The translations under genes and the position numbers were made by a program. From JAABYT01 sp041581935 (lineage in GTDB: Bacteria; Pseudomonadota; Gammaproteobacteria; HK1): a stretch of 15,042 bases of DNA. Shown here in pieces: positions 1 through 7,353 of this stretch. The stretch is from NCBI GenBank assembly GCA_041581935.1, contig JBFICP010000061.1, positions 1-15,042 of the forward strand. Direction: 5' to 3'. A model generated the notes under the pieces. That model ran no database searches and had not been told where the DNA came from. It saw nothing but the letters and a program-made list of their open reading frames with translations. Position 1 is the first letter of the stretch. Each line of letters starts with the position of its first letter.

Positions 1-1352
1 GCGGCCACATCCATGCCAAGACCGATGCATTGAATCTCTCCCCGATATACGGGCAGCGTCGGATTGCCCAGCGCGAAGCACGAGATGATGTCGGTGCCGC
101 CGGTTATCGAGGAAAGACAGATGTCATCCTTGATGTGCTCGTAGACGAAATCGAAGCTCTCCGGCACCAGCGGCGAGCCGGTGGAGAGCATCGTGCGCAC
201 GCTCGTGAGCGAGTGGCTTTCCCGAGGTCGCAGGCCTGCCTTCTTGACGGCGTCGATAAACTTGGCCGAGGTGCCGAAGTGCGTCATTCCGGTCTCGTCC
301 GCGTAGTCGAAAAGCACATTGCCGTCAGGGTGAAACGGTGCGCCGTCATAAAGAACAAGGGTGGCGCCGGATGCCAGGGCCGAAGCGAGCCAATTCCACA
401 TCATCCACCCGCAGGTGGTGAAGTACATCAATCGATCGCCGGGGCGGATGTCGGACTGCAGCTGGTGCTCCTTGAGATGCTGCAGCAGGGTGCCGCCGGC
501 TCCGTGCACCATGCATTTGGGAACCCCGGTGGTTCCCGACGAGTACATGATGAACAGCGGATGGTCGAAGGGCAGCTGCTCAAATGCGATGTCGCCGCCG
601 GTCGCGCCGGCGGTGAACGCCTCCAGCGTCACCGCTTTCGGCACCCGGTCGATGGCCGGGCTGGTCTCGGTGTAGGGCACGACCACGACCCGTTCGACAG
701 CAGGCAGCTCGTTGAGGATCTCGGCAACCCGGCCGAGCGAGTCATGCTTCCTGCCGTTGTAGAAATAACCGTCCGCCGTGAACAGCACCTTCGGGTCGAT
801 TTGACCGAAGCGGTCGACGACACCCCGCACGCCGAAGTCCGGTGAGCACGACGACCACGTGGCGCCGAGGCTGGTGGCGGCAAGCATGGCAATAATCGCC
901 TCGGGCATGTTGGGCAGGTAACCGGCCACCCGGTCGCCGTGCCCGACACCGGCGTCGGCGAGCGCTCGGCTGAGCACCGAGACGGCGTCGTAGAGCTCCC
1001 GATAGGTGAGGCTTCGCCGTACCCGGTCCTCGCCCCGGAACACGATGGCGACTTGGTCATCGCGCTGGCGCAGCAAATTCTCCGCGTAGTTGAGCCACGC
1101 TTGGGGAAACCACCGCGCCCCCGGCATACGTCCCGGCTCTTCGAGCACCGTATCGCCCTTGGTGTCGGCGATAACCTCGGCGAAACCCCACAGGGCATCC
1201 CAGAACTGCTCCGGATGCTGCACCGACCAGCGATGCAGGGATGCGTAGTCCGTCGCCCCGGCCCCCCAGGATGCGTTCACGAAGGTCGTGAAGCGCGTGA
1301 TCTCGGCGCCCGCAACGCGCTTGGGCGAAGGGGTCCACAGTGGTTCCGTCAT
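1..1352 (-). CDS. aacS: Acetoacetyl-CoA synthetase (acetoacetate--CoA ligase), 3' end cut off by window edge
   Basis: Reading leftward from an ATG at 1352, the frame stays open for 450 codons to the window edge, about two thirds of the usual length of roughly 650. The protein starts MTEPLWTPSPKRVAGAEITR. It carries the adenylate-forming phosphate loop YSSGTTGVPK at about residues 270-279, a CGWMMWNW segment and SITGGTDIIS, all as in acetoacetate-CoA ligases (ANL superfamily). The family makes acetoacetyl-CoA from acetoacetate, ATP and CoA in the cytoplasm and feeds ketone-body and PHB-related metabolism. A GGAGGG ribosome site (1362-1367) lies nine bases before the start, inside the end of the thioesterase gene, so the two are probably co-transcribed and coupled. 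The catalytic C-terminal lysine region is outside the window and could not be checked. Confidence 0.93.
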   Translation of the reverse strand, partial: MTEPLWTPSPKRVAGAEITRFTTFVNASWGAGATDYASLHRWSVQHPEQFWDALWGFAEVIADTKGDTVLEEPGRMPGARWFPQAWLNYAENLLRQRDDQVAIVFRGEDRVRRSLTYRELYDAVSVLSRALADAGVGHGDRVAGYLPNMPEAIIAMLAATSLGATWSSCSPDFGVRGVVDRFGQIDPKVLFTADGYFYNGRKHDSLGRVAEILNELPAVERVVVVPYTETSPAIDRVPKAVTLEAFTAGATGGDIAFEQLPFDHPLFIMYSSGTTGVPKCMVHGAGGTLLQHLKEHQLQSDIRPGDRLMYFTTCGWMMWNWLASALASGATLVLYDGAPFHPDGNVLFDYADETGMTHFGTSAKFIDAVKKAGLRPRESHSLTSVRTMLSTGSPLVPESFDFVYEHIKDDICLSSITGGTDIISCFALGNPTLPVYRGEIQCIGLGMDVA

Positions 1353-1357
1353 CTCAG

Positions 1358-1768
1358 TCAACCCTCCGTCGTGTCCCGGGGCACCGGGCGCTTGGTGCCG
1401 TCCTCGTTGAGCGCCACGAAGGTGAACGTTCCTTCCGTGACCTTGACCGACTCGCCGAAATGACCGCGCAGGCGCCGCCGCGCCCAGGTTTCCACGTGCA
1501 CCGAGATGGAGGTGTTGCCGACCGACTCGGTGCAACAGAAGCAACTCACCTGGTCGCCCACGTACACCGGCCGGTGAAAGCTCATCGCCTCGATACCGAC
1601 CGTCGCCACGCGACCGCGGGCACGCATGATAGCGTAGCTGCCCGCGGCCAGGTCCATCTGCGCGAGCAACCAGCCGCCGAAAATATCCCCATAGGCGTTG
1701 GTGTCGGCGGGCATGGCAATGGTGCGAAGCTCGGCCTCACGCTGCGGCGGGTGTTGCTCTTCGGGCAT
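1358..1768 (-). CDS. YciA-type acyl-CoA thioesterase (hotdog fold)
   Basis: This 136-residue protein is the right size for a single-hotdog acyl-CoA thioester hydrolase. Near the N-terminus it has RTIAMPADTNAYGDIFGGWL, the signature of the YciA/BACH group, in which the Asp of GDIFGGW acts in hydrolysis. HRPVYVGDQV and a strand ending EGTFTFVALNEDG follow. The family cleaves short- to medium-chain acyl-CoAs to free acid and CoA. The ATG at 1768 is preceded by GAGGAG (1775-1780) at a normal distance. The stop is five bases before aacS, so a CoA-thioester hydrolase and a CoA ligase are probably made from one message. The exact substrate cannot be read from the sequence. Confidence 0.92.
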   Translation of the reverse strand: MPEEQHPPQREAELRTIAMPADTNAYGDIFGGWLLAQMDLAAGSYAIMRARGRVATVGIEAMSFHRPVYVGDQVSCFCCTESVGNTSISVHVETWARRRLRGHFGESVKVTEGTFTFVALNEDGTKRPVPRDTTEG

Positions 1769-1932
1769 GGATGTCTCCTCGGCAGGCTTGCGTCACTCGA
1801 CCCGGCGGGTATTGTAATCGCTGTGCGTTGCCTCTAGCGTTGTGTCTGCCGGCAGGTCGGGCCGAGTCTGCGAAGCTCGAGCTGCGACGCCTCCGATTCA
1901 CCGTATCCTGGCGCCATGAGACCGGAAGAACC
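1769..1932. promoter_or_regulatory. Divergent intergenic region between the yciA-like/aacS unit and the acyl-CoA ligase unit
   Basis: These 164 bases separate two divergent units, so promoters for both must lie here or overlap the gene starts. Leftward, TACAAT (complement of 1811-1816) resembles a -10 box, but I see no good -35 box at the right distance. Two perfect 10-bp palindromes stand 28 bp apart centre to centre: CTGCCGGCAG (1846-1855) and AGCTCGAGCT (1874-1883). They could be operator sites. No regulator gene is present in the window. The region is inferred from gene layout; the individual boxes are weak. Confidence 0.4.
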
Positions 1933-3582
1933 ATGTCGGATAAGCTGTCCCGTGCGAATCCTTACGAACAGGGACTCGAGCAGACTCCGGCCAATTACGC
2001 ACCGCTGAGCCCGCTCAGCTTCCTGGCGCGCACCGCCGGTGTCTACCCCGAGCACACGTCCGTGGTGCACGGCGAGACGCGCCATACCTGGGCCGAGACC
2101 TATGCCCGTTGCCGGCGCCTGGCGTCGGCGCTGGCGATGCGCGGCGTCGGCGCGGGCGATACCGTGTCCATTATCGCGCCCAACGTGCCGGCCATCTACG
2201 AGGCGAGCTTCGGTGTTCCGATGCTGGGCGCGGTGCTCAACACCATCAACACGCGACTCGATGCGCGCACCATCGCATTCATTCTCCAGCACTCGGAAGC
2301 GAAGGTGCTTCTGACCGATCGCGAGTTCTCGCGTACGGTGGCCGCCGCGCTCGACGGCATCAAGAGCCCGCCGCTGGTCATCGACATCGACGACCCGATG
2401 GCACCGCCGGGGGCGCTGCTCGGCGAGCTCACTTACGAGGCCTTTCTCGACGACGGGGATGCGGACTTCGAGTGGAGCCTGCCGGAAGACGAGTGGCGTG
2501 CAATCTCGCTCAACTACACCTCCGGCACGACCGGTGATCCCAAGGGCGTGGTCTATCACCACCGCGGCGCGTACTTGAATGCGCTCAGCAACGCGCTCGG
2601 TTGGAACATGGCGCATCATCCGGTCTATCTCTGGACGCTGCCGATGTTTCACTGCAACGGCTGGTGTTTTCCCTGGACCGTTGCAGCGCTCGCCGGGACC
2701 AACGTATGCCTGCGCAAGGTGCAGGCCAAGGCGATATTCGATGCCATCGCCGATCGTCGTGTCACGCATTTCTGTGGCGCGCCCATCGTGCTAGGCATCA
2801 TTCTCAACGCGCCACCCGAAGATCGGCGCACGTTCGATCACACCGTGGAGGTGATGACCGCGGCGGCGCCGCCGCCGGCGGCGGTGCTCGAAGCGATGGA
2901 AAAGAACGGATTTCACATGACCCACGTCTACGGCCTCACGGAGACCTACGGACCGGCGGTGATTTGCGCCTGGAAGGACGAGTGGAACGCACTGCCCGCC
3001 GAAGACCAGGCAACCCGCAAGGCGCGCCAGGGCGTTCGCTACCATGCGCTCGAGGCGCTCGACGTTGTCGATCCGAATACCTTGAAGCCGGTGCCGTGGG
3101 ATGGCCAGACCATGGGCGAGGTGATGTTTCGCGGTAATGTCGTCATGAAAGGCTACCTCAAGAATCCGGGCACTACCGAAAAATCGTTTGCCGGCGGCTG
3201 GTTTCACTCCGGGGATCTGGGCGTGCGACATCCCGACGGCTACCTTCAGCTCAAGGATCGATCCAAGGACATCATCAAATCGGGCGGCGAGAGCATCTCT
3301 TCCATCGAGGTGGAAGACACGCTCTATCGTCATCCGGCGGTTTTGGAAGCCGCCGTCGTCGCGCGCAGCGACGTGAAGTGGGGCGAGACACCCTGTGCGT
3401 TCGTGACACTCAAGGAAGGTGCTACAGAAACGACGGCCGGGGACATCATCGCGTTCTGCCGCGACAACATGGCGCATTTCAAAGTGCCGAAGACGGTGGT
3501 ATTCGGAGCGTTGCCGAAAACGTCAACCGGCAAGATTCAGAAGTTCAAGCTGAGGGAACAGGCGGAGAATCTCGACTGCTGA
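1933..3582 (+). CDS. Acyl-CoA ligase (AMP-forming), AlkK/DmdB-like medium/long-chain type
   Basis: This is a 549-residue adenylate-forming CoA ligase of normal family length. Visible motifs are the phosphate loop YTSGTTGDPKG at residues 195-205, the adenine-binding YGLTETYGP at 333-341, HSGDLG followed by LKDRSKDIIKSGGESIS in the hinge region, and the catalytic lysine in STGKIQKFK at about K534. The N-terminal NPYEQGL...PLSFLARTAGVYPEH resembles the AlkK/DmdB group, which activates medium- or long-chain fatty acids or methylmercaptopropionate. The open frame extends upstream to 1771, but I chose ATG 1933 because it has GGAAG four bases upstream and the family similarity begins there. It is followed after six bases by the TPR gene. 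The substrate is not determined. Confidence 0.9.
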   Translation: MSDKLSRANPYEQGLEQTPANYAPLSPLSFLARTAGVYPEHTSVVHGETRHTWAETYARCRRLASALAMRGVGAGDTVSIIAPNVPAIYEASFGVPMLGAVLNTINTRLDARTIAFILQHSEAKVLLTDREFSRTVAAALDGIKSPPLVIDIDDPMAPPGALLGELTYEAFLDDGDADFEWSLPEDEWRAISLNYTSGTTGDPKGVVYHHRGAYLNALSNALGWNMAHHPVYLWTLPMFHCNGWCFPWTVAALAGTNVCLRKVQAKAIFDAIADRRVTHFCGAPIVLGIILNAPPEDRRTFDHTVEVMTAAAPPPAAVLEAMEKNGFHMTHVYGLTETYGPAVICAWKDEWNALPAEDQATRKARQGVRYHALEALDVVDPNTLKPVPWDGQTMGEVMFRGNVVMKGYLKNPGTTEKSFAGGWFHSGDLGVRHPDGYLQLKDRSKDIIKSGGESISSIEVEDTLYRHPAVLEAAVVARSDVKWGETPCAFVTLKEGATETTAGDIIAFCRDNMAHFKVPKTVVFGALPKTSTGKIQKFKLREQAENLDC

Positions 3583-3588
3583 CACGCA

Positions 3589-4983
3589 ATGAGCGCATAC
3601 ACAGATCAACGCGGCATTGCCTATACGGCCGCCGGGCAGGATGCGGTGGACCGCTTCGACGCCACCATGAATGCTTACCTGCATTTCGGCACCGACACCG
3701 GCGCCAGGCTCAAGGAAACGCTCGGGGCGGATCCCGAGTTTCCGATGGCTCACGTGCTGCGCGGTTACTTCATGCAGCTGTTCTGCGTGGCCGCGCTCAC
3801 GGACAAGGCCCGGCAGTGCCTGGCGAAAGCGCGCGAGAGCGGCGCGAATCGCGGCATTGACGCAAGGGAGCGACACCACGTCGACGCGCTCGGCGCCTGG
3901 ATCGAAGGCGACATGCACGCGGCGCTCGCGCACTGGGAGGCGATACTGCTCGATCACCCGCTCGACATGCTTGCGGTGAAGGTATCCCAGTTCATCCATT
4001 TCTATCTCGGCGACAGTCAACGGCTGCGCGATTCCATTGCGCGCATCCTCTATGCCTGGCACCCGCAGGTGCCCGGTCACGCCAACGTGCTCGGCATGTA
4101 CGCGTTCGGACTGGAAGAATCCGGAGACTACGCCGCCGCGGAGCGCTTCGGACGAGAAGCGGTGGAGAGGGATCCCGCCGATGCCTGGTCGGTGCACGCG
4201 GTGGCGCACGTCTTGGAGATGCAGGATCGGCGCAGCGAGGGAATCGCCTGGCTGCGCGAACTGGAGCCGCACTGGAGCGCCGCAAACAACTTCCGCTTCC
4301 ACCTATGGTGGCACCTGGCGCTCTTTCATCTCGAGCTCGAGCAATACGACGAGGTTCTGCGGCTCTACGACGGGGCGTTTCGTGCAGAGCCGAGTGACGA
4401 GTATCTCGACATCTGCAACGCGACCTCGATGCTGTGGCGACTCGAGGAGCGCGGTGTCGACGTCGGCGATCGCTGGAAGGAGCTCGCCGAGCTGAGCGCG
4501 ACCCGCATCGACGGGCACGGGCTGGTATTTCCCGACATGCACTTCATGATGGCGCTGGAAGCCGCCGCGGATACGGAGAACGGCGACGCCATGCTTCGCT
4601 CGCTGGAGGACTTGAGCGGCACGCCCGGTGTCACCCAGGCGCGAGTCATCGAAGACGTGGCCCTGGCGCTCGCAACGGCCATCGCGGCCTGGTACCGCGG
4701 CGACTACCAGGCGGTGGTCGAGCAGCTGCTGCCGGTACGCTACGCGATTGCCGCCATCGGCGGCAGCCATGCGCAGCGCGATCTGTTTCATCAGATGCTG
4801 ATTGCCGCCGCGTTACGCGCCCCGCGCCCCGCGCTGGCGCGCGCACTGCTCAGCGAGCGCACGCGACTCAAGCCGCGAAACGCCTGGACCTGGCAACGCT
4901 ATGCCGATGCGCTCGGCGCGCTCGGCGACCGGGCCGGCGCGCGCGAAGCCGCGCGCCAGGCACGCGCGCTGCTGGCCGCCTGA
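3589..4983 (+). CDS. TTC38-family tetratricopeptide repeat protein
   Basis: This 464-residue protein is close in length to tetratricopeptide repeat protein 38 (TTC38) of animals. Helix-turn-helix pairs with TPR spacing run through it (for example GLEESGDYAAAERFGREAVE). The phrase VHAVAHVLEMQ at residues 202-212 and the nearby FRFHLWWHLALFHLEL are typical of the TTC38 family. No signal peptide or membrane segment is seen, so it should be cytoplasmic. TPR proteins generally mediate protein contacts; the family's biochemical role is not established. The start lacks a clear ribosome site and lies six bases after the ligase stop, which suggests translational coupling and a shared role with that ligase. 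Confidence 0.85.
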   Translation: MSAYTDQRGIAYTAAGQDAVDRFDATMNAYLHFGTDTGARLKETLGADPEFPMAHVLRGYFMQLFCVAALTDKARQCLAKARESGANRGIDARERHHVDALGAWIEGDMHAALAHWEAILLDHPLDMLAVKVSQFIHFYLGDSQRLRDSIARILYAWHPQVPGHANVLGMYAFGLEESGDYAAAERFGREAVERDPADAWSVHAVAHVLEMQDRRSEGIAWLRELEPHWSAANNFRFHLWWHLALFHLELEQYDEVLRLYDGAFRAEPSDEYLDICNATSMLWRLEERGVDVGDRWKELAELSATRIDGHGLVFPDMHFMMALEAAADTENGDAMLRSLEDLSGTPGVTQARVIEDVALALATAIAAWYRGDYQAVVEQLLPVRYAIAAIGGSHAQRDLFHQMLIAAALRAPRPALARALLSERTRLKPRNAWTWQRYADALGALGDRAGAREAARQARALLAA

Positions 4984-5078
4984 ACGGCGCCGCACCGGCA
5001 ACGTTTCGCCAATCTTCGCATGTCCGACCACCTGCTTCGACGAAGCCCGCGCGTCCTCGACACGGCCGGAGCGCGCGC

Positions 5079-6296
5079 GTGGCAAGATCCGTGAACCGCG
5101 CGCCGCGGCGCGCGGTTCGCAACGTGAGCCTGCTGGCGATCTGCCAGGCGCTGATGATGACGGCGAGCACGCTGATCGTCGCCACCTCGGCGCTCGTCGG
5201 CGTAATGCTTGCCGACAACGCGGCGCTCGCCACCTTGCCCTTCGGTCTCATGTGGCTGACCACCACCCTGACCGCGGTGCCCGCCGCGTTGCTGATGCGC
5301 CGGATCGGCCGTCGCGCCGGGCTCATGTCCGGCGTAACCGCGGCGATTCTCGGCGGCGGCCTGTGCACGCTGGCGATCTTCGAGCGCCGCTTCGATCTCT
5401 TCTGCGCAGGCTCCATGCTCGTTGGCGCTTTCAACGCCTTCGGGCAGCAGTACCGGTTCGCCGCCGCGGATGCCGCCGGTGAGGCCTTCCGCGCACGCGC
5501 CATCTCGCTGGTGCTCGCGGGCGGCGTCGTCGCCGCGCTCGCGGGACCCAATCTCGCGCGCGCGACACGGGATCTGTATCCGCTGGATCTGTTCGCCGGC
5601 TGCTACGCGGCGATCATCGGGCTCTACCTGCTTTCTTTCGCAGTCCTGTTCTTCATCCGCATTCAGCCCGCGACCATCGCCACGGTGCGCATCACGGCGG
5701 CCGGTTTCGTCGCGCTCATGACCCGGCGACGCTTTCAGGTGGCCGCCGCGAGCGCCATGCTCGGCTACGGCGTCATGAACCTGGTGATGACATCGACGCC
5801 GCTCGCGATGCTCGATTGCGGCCTCGGATTCGACAACACGGCCAACGTCATCCAATGGCACGTGCTGGCCATGTTTGCGCCGTCGTTTTTCACCGGTCAC
5901 CTGATCGAGCGTTTTGGTGCGCTCAAGATCACCATGACCGGCGCGCTGCTGCAATTCGGCTGCGTGCTCGTCAATCTGCAGGGTCAGGCGGAATGGAACT
6001 TTGTGGTGGCGCTGATGCTGCTCGGGCTCGGCTGGAACTTCCTGTTCGTTGGCGCCACGACGCTGCTGACCACCAGCTACAGCGGCGCCGAGAAGGCCAC
6101 CGCTCAGGGACTCAACGACTTTCTGGTATTCGGCACCGTGACGGTGACCGCGCTCGCATCGGGGGCGCTGCACCACGCCCTGGGGTGGGATGCCATCAAT
6201 CTGGTGATGGCGCCGTTCATCGCGACGGCATTCGGCTTGAGCTTCTGGCTGAATCGCCGCGCCGGGAGAGACTCCCGGGCGGCGCAGCCATCGTGA
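5079..6296 (+). CDS. Major facilitator superfamily (MFS) transporter
   Basis: From GTG 5079 this encodes 405 residues, the usual size of a 12-helix MFS permease. The N-terminus is Arg-rich, as expected on the cytoplasmic side. The first hydrophobic helix spans about residues 18-44, and a motif-A-like loop, RRIGRRAG, sits at 74-81 between helices 2 and 3. Hydrophobic segments continue to the C-terminus. The start is uncertain because there is no ATG before residue 26. GTG 5079 has GGAG (5068-5071) seven bases upstream, whereas GTG 5091 and GTG 5124 have no ribosome site. It follows the TPR gene by 95 bases on the same strand. The motifs do not indicate the substrate or direction of transport. 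Confidence 0.85.
   Translation: MARSVNRAPRRAVRNVSLLAICQALMMTASTLIVATSALVGVMLADNAALATLPFGLMWLTTTLTAVPAALLMRRIGRRAGLMSGVTAAILGGGLCTLAIFERRFDLFCAGSMLVGAFNAFGQQYRFAAADAAGEAFRARAISLVLAGGVVAALAGPNLARATRDLYPLDLFAGCYAAIIGLYLLSFAVLFFIRIQPATIATVRITAAGFVALMTRRRFQVAAASAMLGYGVMNLVMTSTPLAMLDCGLGFDNTANVIQWHVLAMFAPSFFTGHLIERFGALKITMTGALLQFGCVLVNLQGQAEWNFVVALMLLGLGWNFLFVGATTLLTTSYSGAEKATAQGLNDFLVFGTVTVTALASGALHHALGWDAINLVMAPFIATAFGLSFWLNRRAGRDSRAAQPS
5093..5118. repeat. 26-bp perfect palindrome at the start of the MFS gene
   Basis: The half-site GAACCGCGCGCCG is followed directly by its exact reverse complement, giving 26 bp of uninterrupted dyad symmetry centred between 5105 and 5106. It covers codons 5-14 of the MFS frame from GTG 5079, or would lie in the leader if translation starts at GTG 5124. 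In RNA it could form a very GC-rich hairpin close to the translation start. As DNA it could bind a dimeric protein. No T-tract follows, so it does not look like an ordinary intrinsic terminator. Confidence 0.85.
6255..6284. repeat. GC-rich 13-bp stem-loop in the last codons of the MFS gene
   Basis: Arm 6255-6268 pairs with arm 6272-6284 to give 13 base pairs, with one bulged G and a three-base loop (AGA). It lies inside the coding sequence and ends ten bases before the stop codon. No run of T follows. It may stabilise the 3' end of the message or slow RNA polymerase. It may equally be a by-product of Arg/Gly-rich codons. Confidence 0.6.
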
Positions 6297-6307
6297 AGCG
6301 AACGGTT

Positions 6308-6331
6308 GGGCGCGCAGTCCCTTAAGCGCCC
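6308..6331. terminator. Possible bidirectional hairpin between convergent genes
   Basis: GGGCGC (6308-6313) and GCGCCC (6326-6331) form a six-base-pair stem with a 12-base loop. It sits in the 50-base gap between the rightward MFS gene and the leftward repeat-protein gene, where a shared terminator would be expected. There is no T-tract on either side, so the call rests mainly on position. Confidence 0.3.
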
Positions 6332-6346
6332 GTCAATAAGACTCAA

Positions 6347-7051
6347 TCAGTCGTCGTGCTTGTTCTTGCTCAAGTGCTTCAATAGCTTTTTGCTGCCTTT
6401 CTCGTTGTTCTTACAGTCACCCACGTCATTGCAGCTGTTGCGGCCGATGACGCCCTTGTTGCCTAAGCACGCGTCGGTATTGTTGCACGATCCGCTTTTG
6501 ATCACGCCCTCGTTGTCGAGACACGCACGCAGCCCTTTGCAGGAATTCTTACCGATCCGGCCGAGGTTTCCATTACAGCTTTGCGATCCTTCGGTGCAGG
6601 CGTTCTTCGCGATCGTGCCCTCGTTGTCGTTGCACGAGCTCGCACTCATGCAGCTGTCCTTTCCGATCTTGCCCATATTGGTGTTGCAGGAGTTCGTCCC
6701 AGCACAGGCACCCTTTTTGATCTTTCCCGAGTTCCACCCGCACGAGAGAAAGCCTTTGCAGGCCTGCTTTCCAATCAAGGCCTCATTAGTCGAGCAGGAC
6801 AAATCGCCCGAGCAAGCCTCCTTTTTGATGATCCTGCCGTTCTCCTGACAGGCTTGAAAACCGGTGCACGCGTTCGCGCCGATGACGCCCTTATTCTCAT
6901 TGCACTGTAGCGCATCTTTATCCGGGAAATCCGGACAGGCGCCCGATCCGATGATGCCGCCTCCGGCGGCAGCGCTCACCGGCCACATGAGCACGATCAT
7001 GGTCAAGCCGACCACGCCCAGCAGCTCCGAAAACCGTCGCTTCACGTTCAT
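6347..7051 (-). CDS. Secreted Cys-rich 18-residue tandem-repeat protein, function unknown
   Basis: This is a 234-residue protein. Residues 1-29 form a Sec signal peptide with basic start MNVKRR, a hydrophobic core and likely cleavage after VSAAA. The rest is ten tandem repeats of 18 residues (about 33-219), then a Lys-rich tail, KKLLKHLSKNKHDD. The repeat reads I-[GK]-x-x-[AS]-C-x5-C-x-x-N-x-G-x. There are 20 cysteines, two per repeat. The Asn three residues after the second Cys is present in all ten, and all nine gaps between pairs are exactly 11 residues. Such regularity suggests a disulfide-braced solenoid outside the cytoplasm (inference). Similar Cys/Asn/Gly repeats occur, as I recall, in some algal and bacterial secreted proteins. 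The ATG at 7051 has a strong AAGGAG site (7058-7063). The gene is AT-richer than its neighbours. Confidence 0.88.
   Translation of the reverse strand: MNVKRRFSELLGVVGLTMIVLMWPVSAAAGGGIIGSGACPDFPDKDALQCNENKGVIGANACTGFQACQENGRIIKKEACSGDLSCSTNEALIGKQACKGFLSCGWNSGKIKKGACAGTNSCNTNMGKIGKDSCMSASSCNDNEGTIAKNACTEGSQSCNGNLGRIGKNSCKGLRACLDNEGVIKSGSCNNTDACLGNKGVIGRNSCNDVGDCKNNEKGSKKLLKHLSKNKHDD
6395..6955 (-). repeat. Ten-unit 54-bp coding tandem repeat (C-x5-C-x11 periodicity)
   Basis: The cysteines fall at residues 39/50, 62/68, 80/86, 98/104, 116/122, 134/140, 152/159, 171/177, 189/195 and 207/213. Eight of the ten units have exactly five residues between the paired cysteines. The first unit is longer (ten residues between) and the seventh has six. 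Every unit after the first starts 18 residues after the previous one, shifted only by the single insertion in unit seven. The units are well diverged at the nucleotide level, so they are not a recent amplification. Confidence 0.9.
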
Positions 7052-7353
7052 GTCGCTCTCCTTCTAGCCTACCTTCTTTCCGCCAGCGGGCACCGTCGAA
7101 GTCTCGGGTGCCTTCAATATGGTCGGCTTTTTAGCACGCACACTTTCGATCGAGCGTGAAGTGCTTGGCACCGGAACCGAGACCGCCTTGGCAATACCGT
7201 GCGGGTCGAGAAGTTCGTTCTGGAAAAAGCAAGGAATTAAACGTTAAGGTCGTCACTTCACCGCGCGCAACGAGCAACGGCGCGGCGTTCAGGGACGTTC
7301 GCGGGCGTGAAATTTCGGGAATGCGCTTCGCGGGTGCGCCGTGAATGGGGATT
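7052..7353. other. 302-base non-coding gap upstream of the repeat-protein gene
   Basis: This stretch separates the end of the FAD oxidoreductase gene from the start of the repeat-protein gene, both leftward. Apart from the ribosome site at 7058-7063 I see no gene, tRNA or convincing terminator. The short open frames crossing it show no recognisable protein. Part of it (about 7205-7260) is AT-richer than the neighbouring DNA. A promoter for the repeat gene is expected here because of the long gap, but I could not pick a convincing -35/-10 pair. Confidence 0.5.

Noticed and set aside
1771..1932. N-terminal extension of the acyl-CoA ligase from ATG 1771
   Set aside because: The extra 54 residues are not ligase-like and would cover the divergent promoter region; ATG 1933 has a ribosome site and matches the family start.
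4434..5078. Upstream extension of the MFS frame into the TPR gene
   Set aside because: The extension overlaps the TTC38-like gene in another frame, has Arg/Ala-rich shadow composition and precedes the first hydrophobic helix by over 200 residues.
5020..5094. A 24-codon frame from ATG 5020 whose stop overlaps GTG 5091
   Set aside because: It could be a leader peptide coupled to the MFS start, but it has no ribosome site and no support beyond the overlap.
4899..6176. Leftward open frame of 425 codons opposite the MFS gene
   Set aside because: The product is low-complexity, full of Arg/Gly/His/Glu, and has no membrane helices or motifs. The rightward frame is a clear transporter.
6395..6955. 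Periodic 54-bp pattern that could be mistaken for a CRISPR or satellite array
   Set aside because: The period is a multiple of three, the units are diverged in DNA and conserved as protein, and they lie inside an intact frame with a signal peptide.
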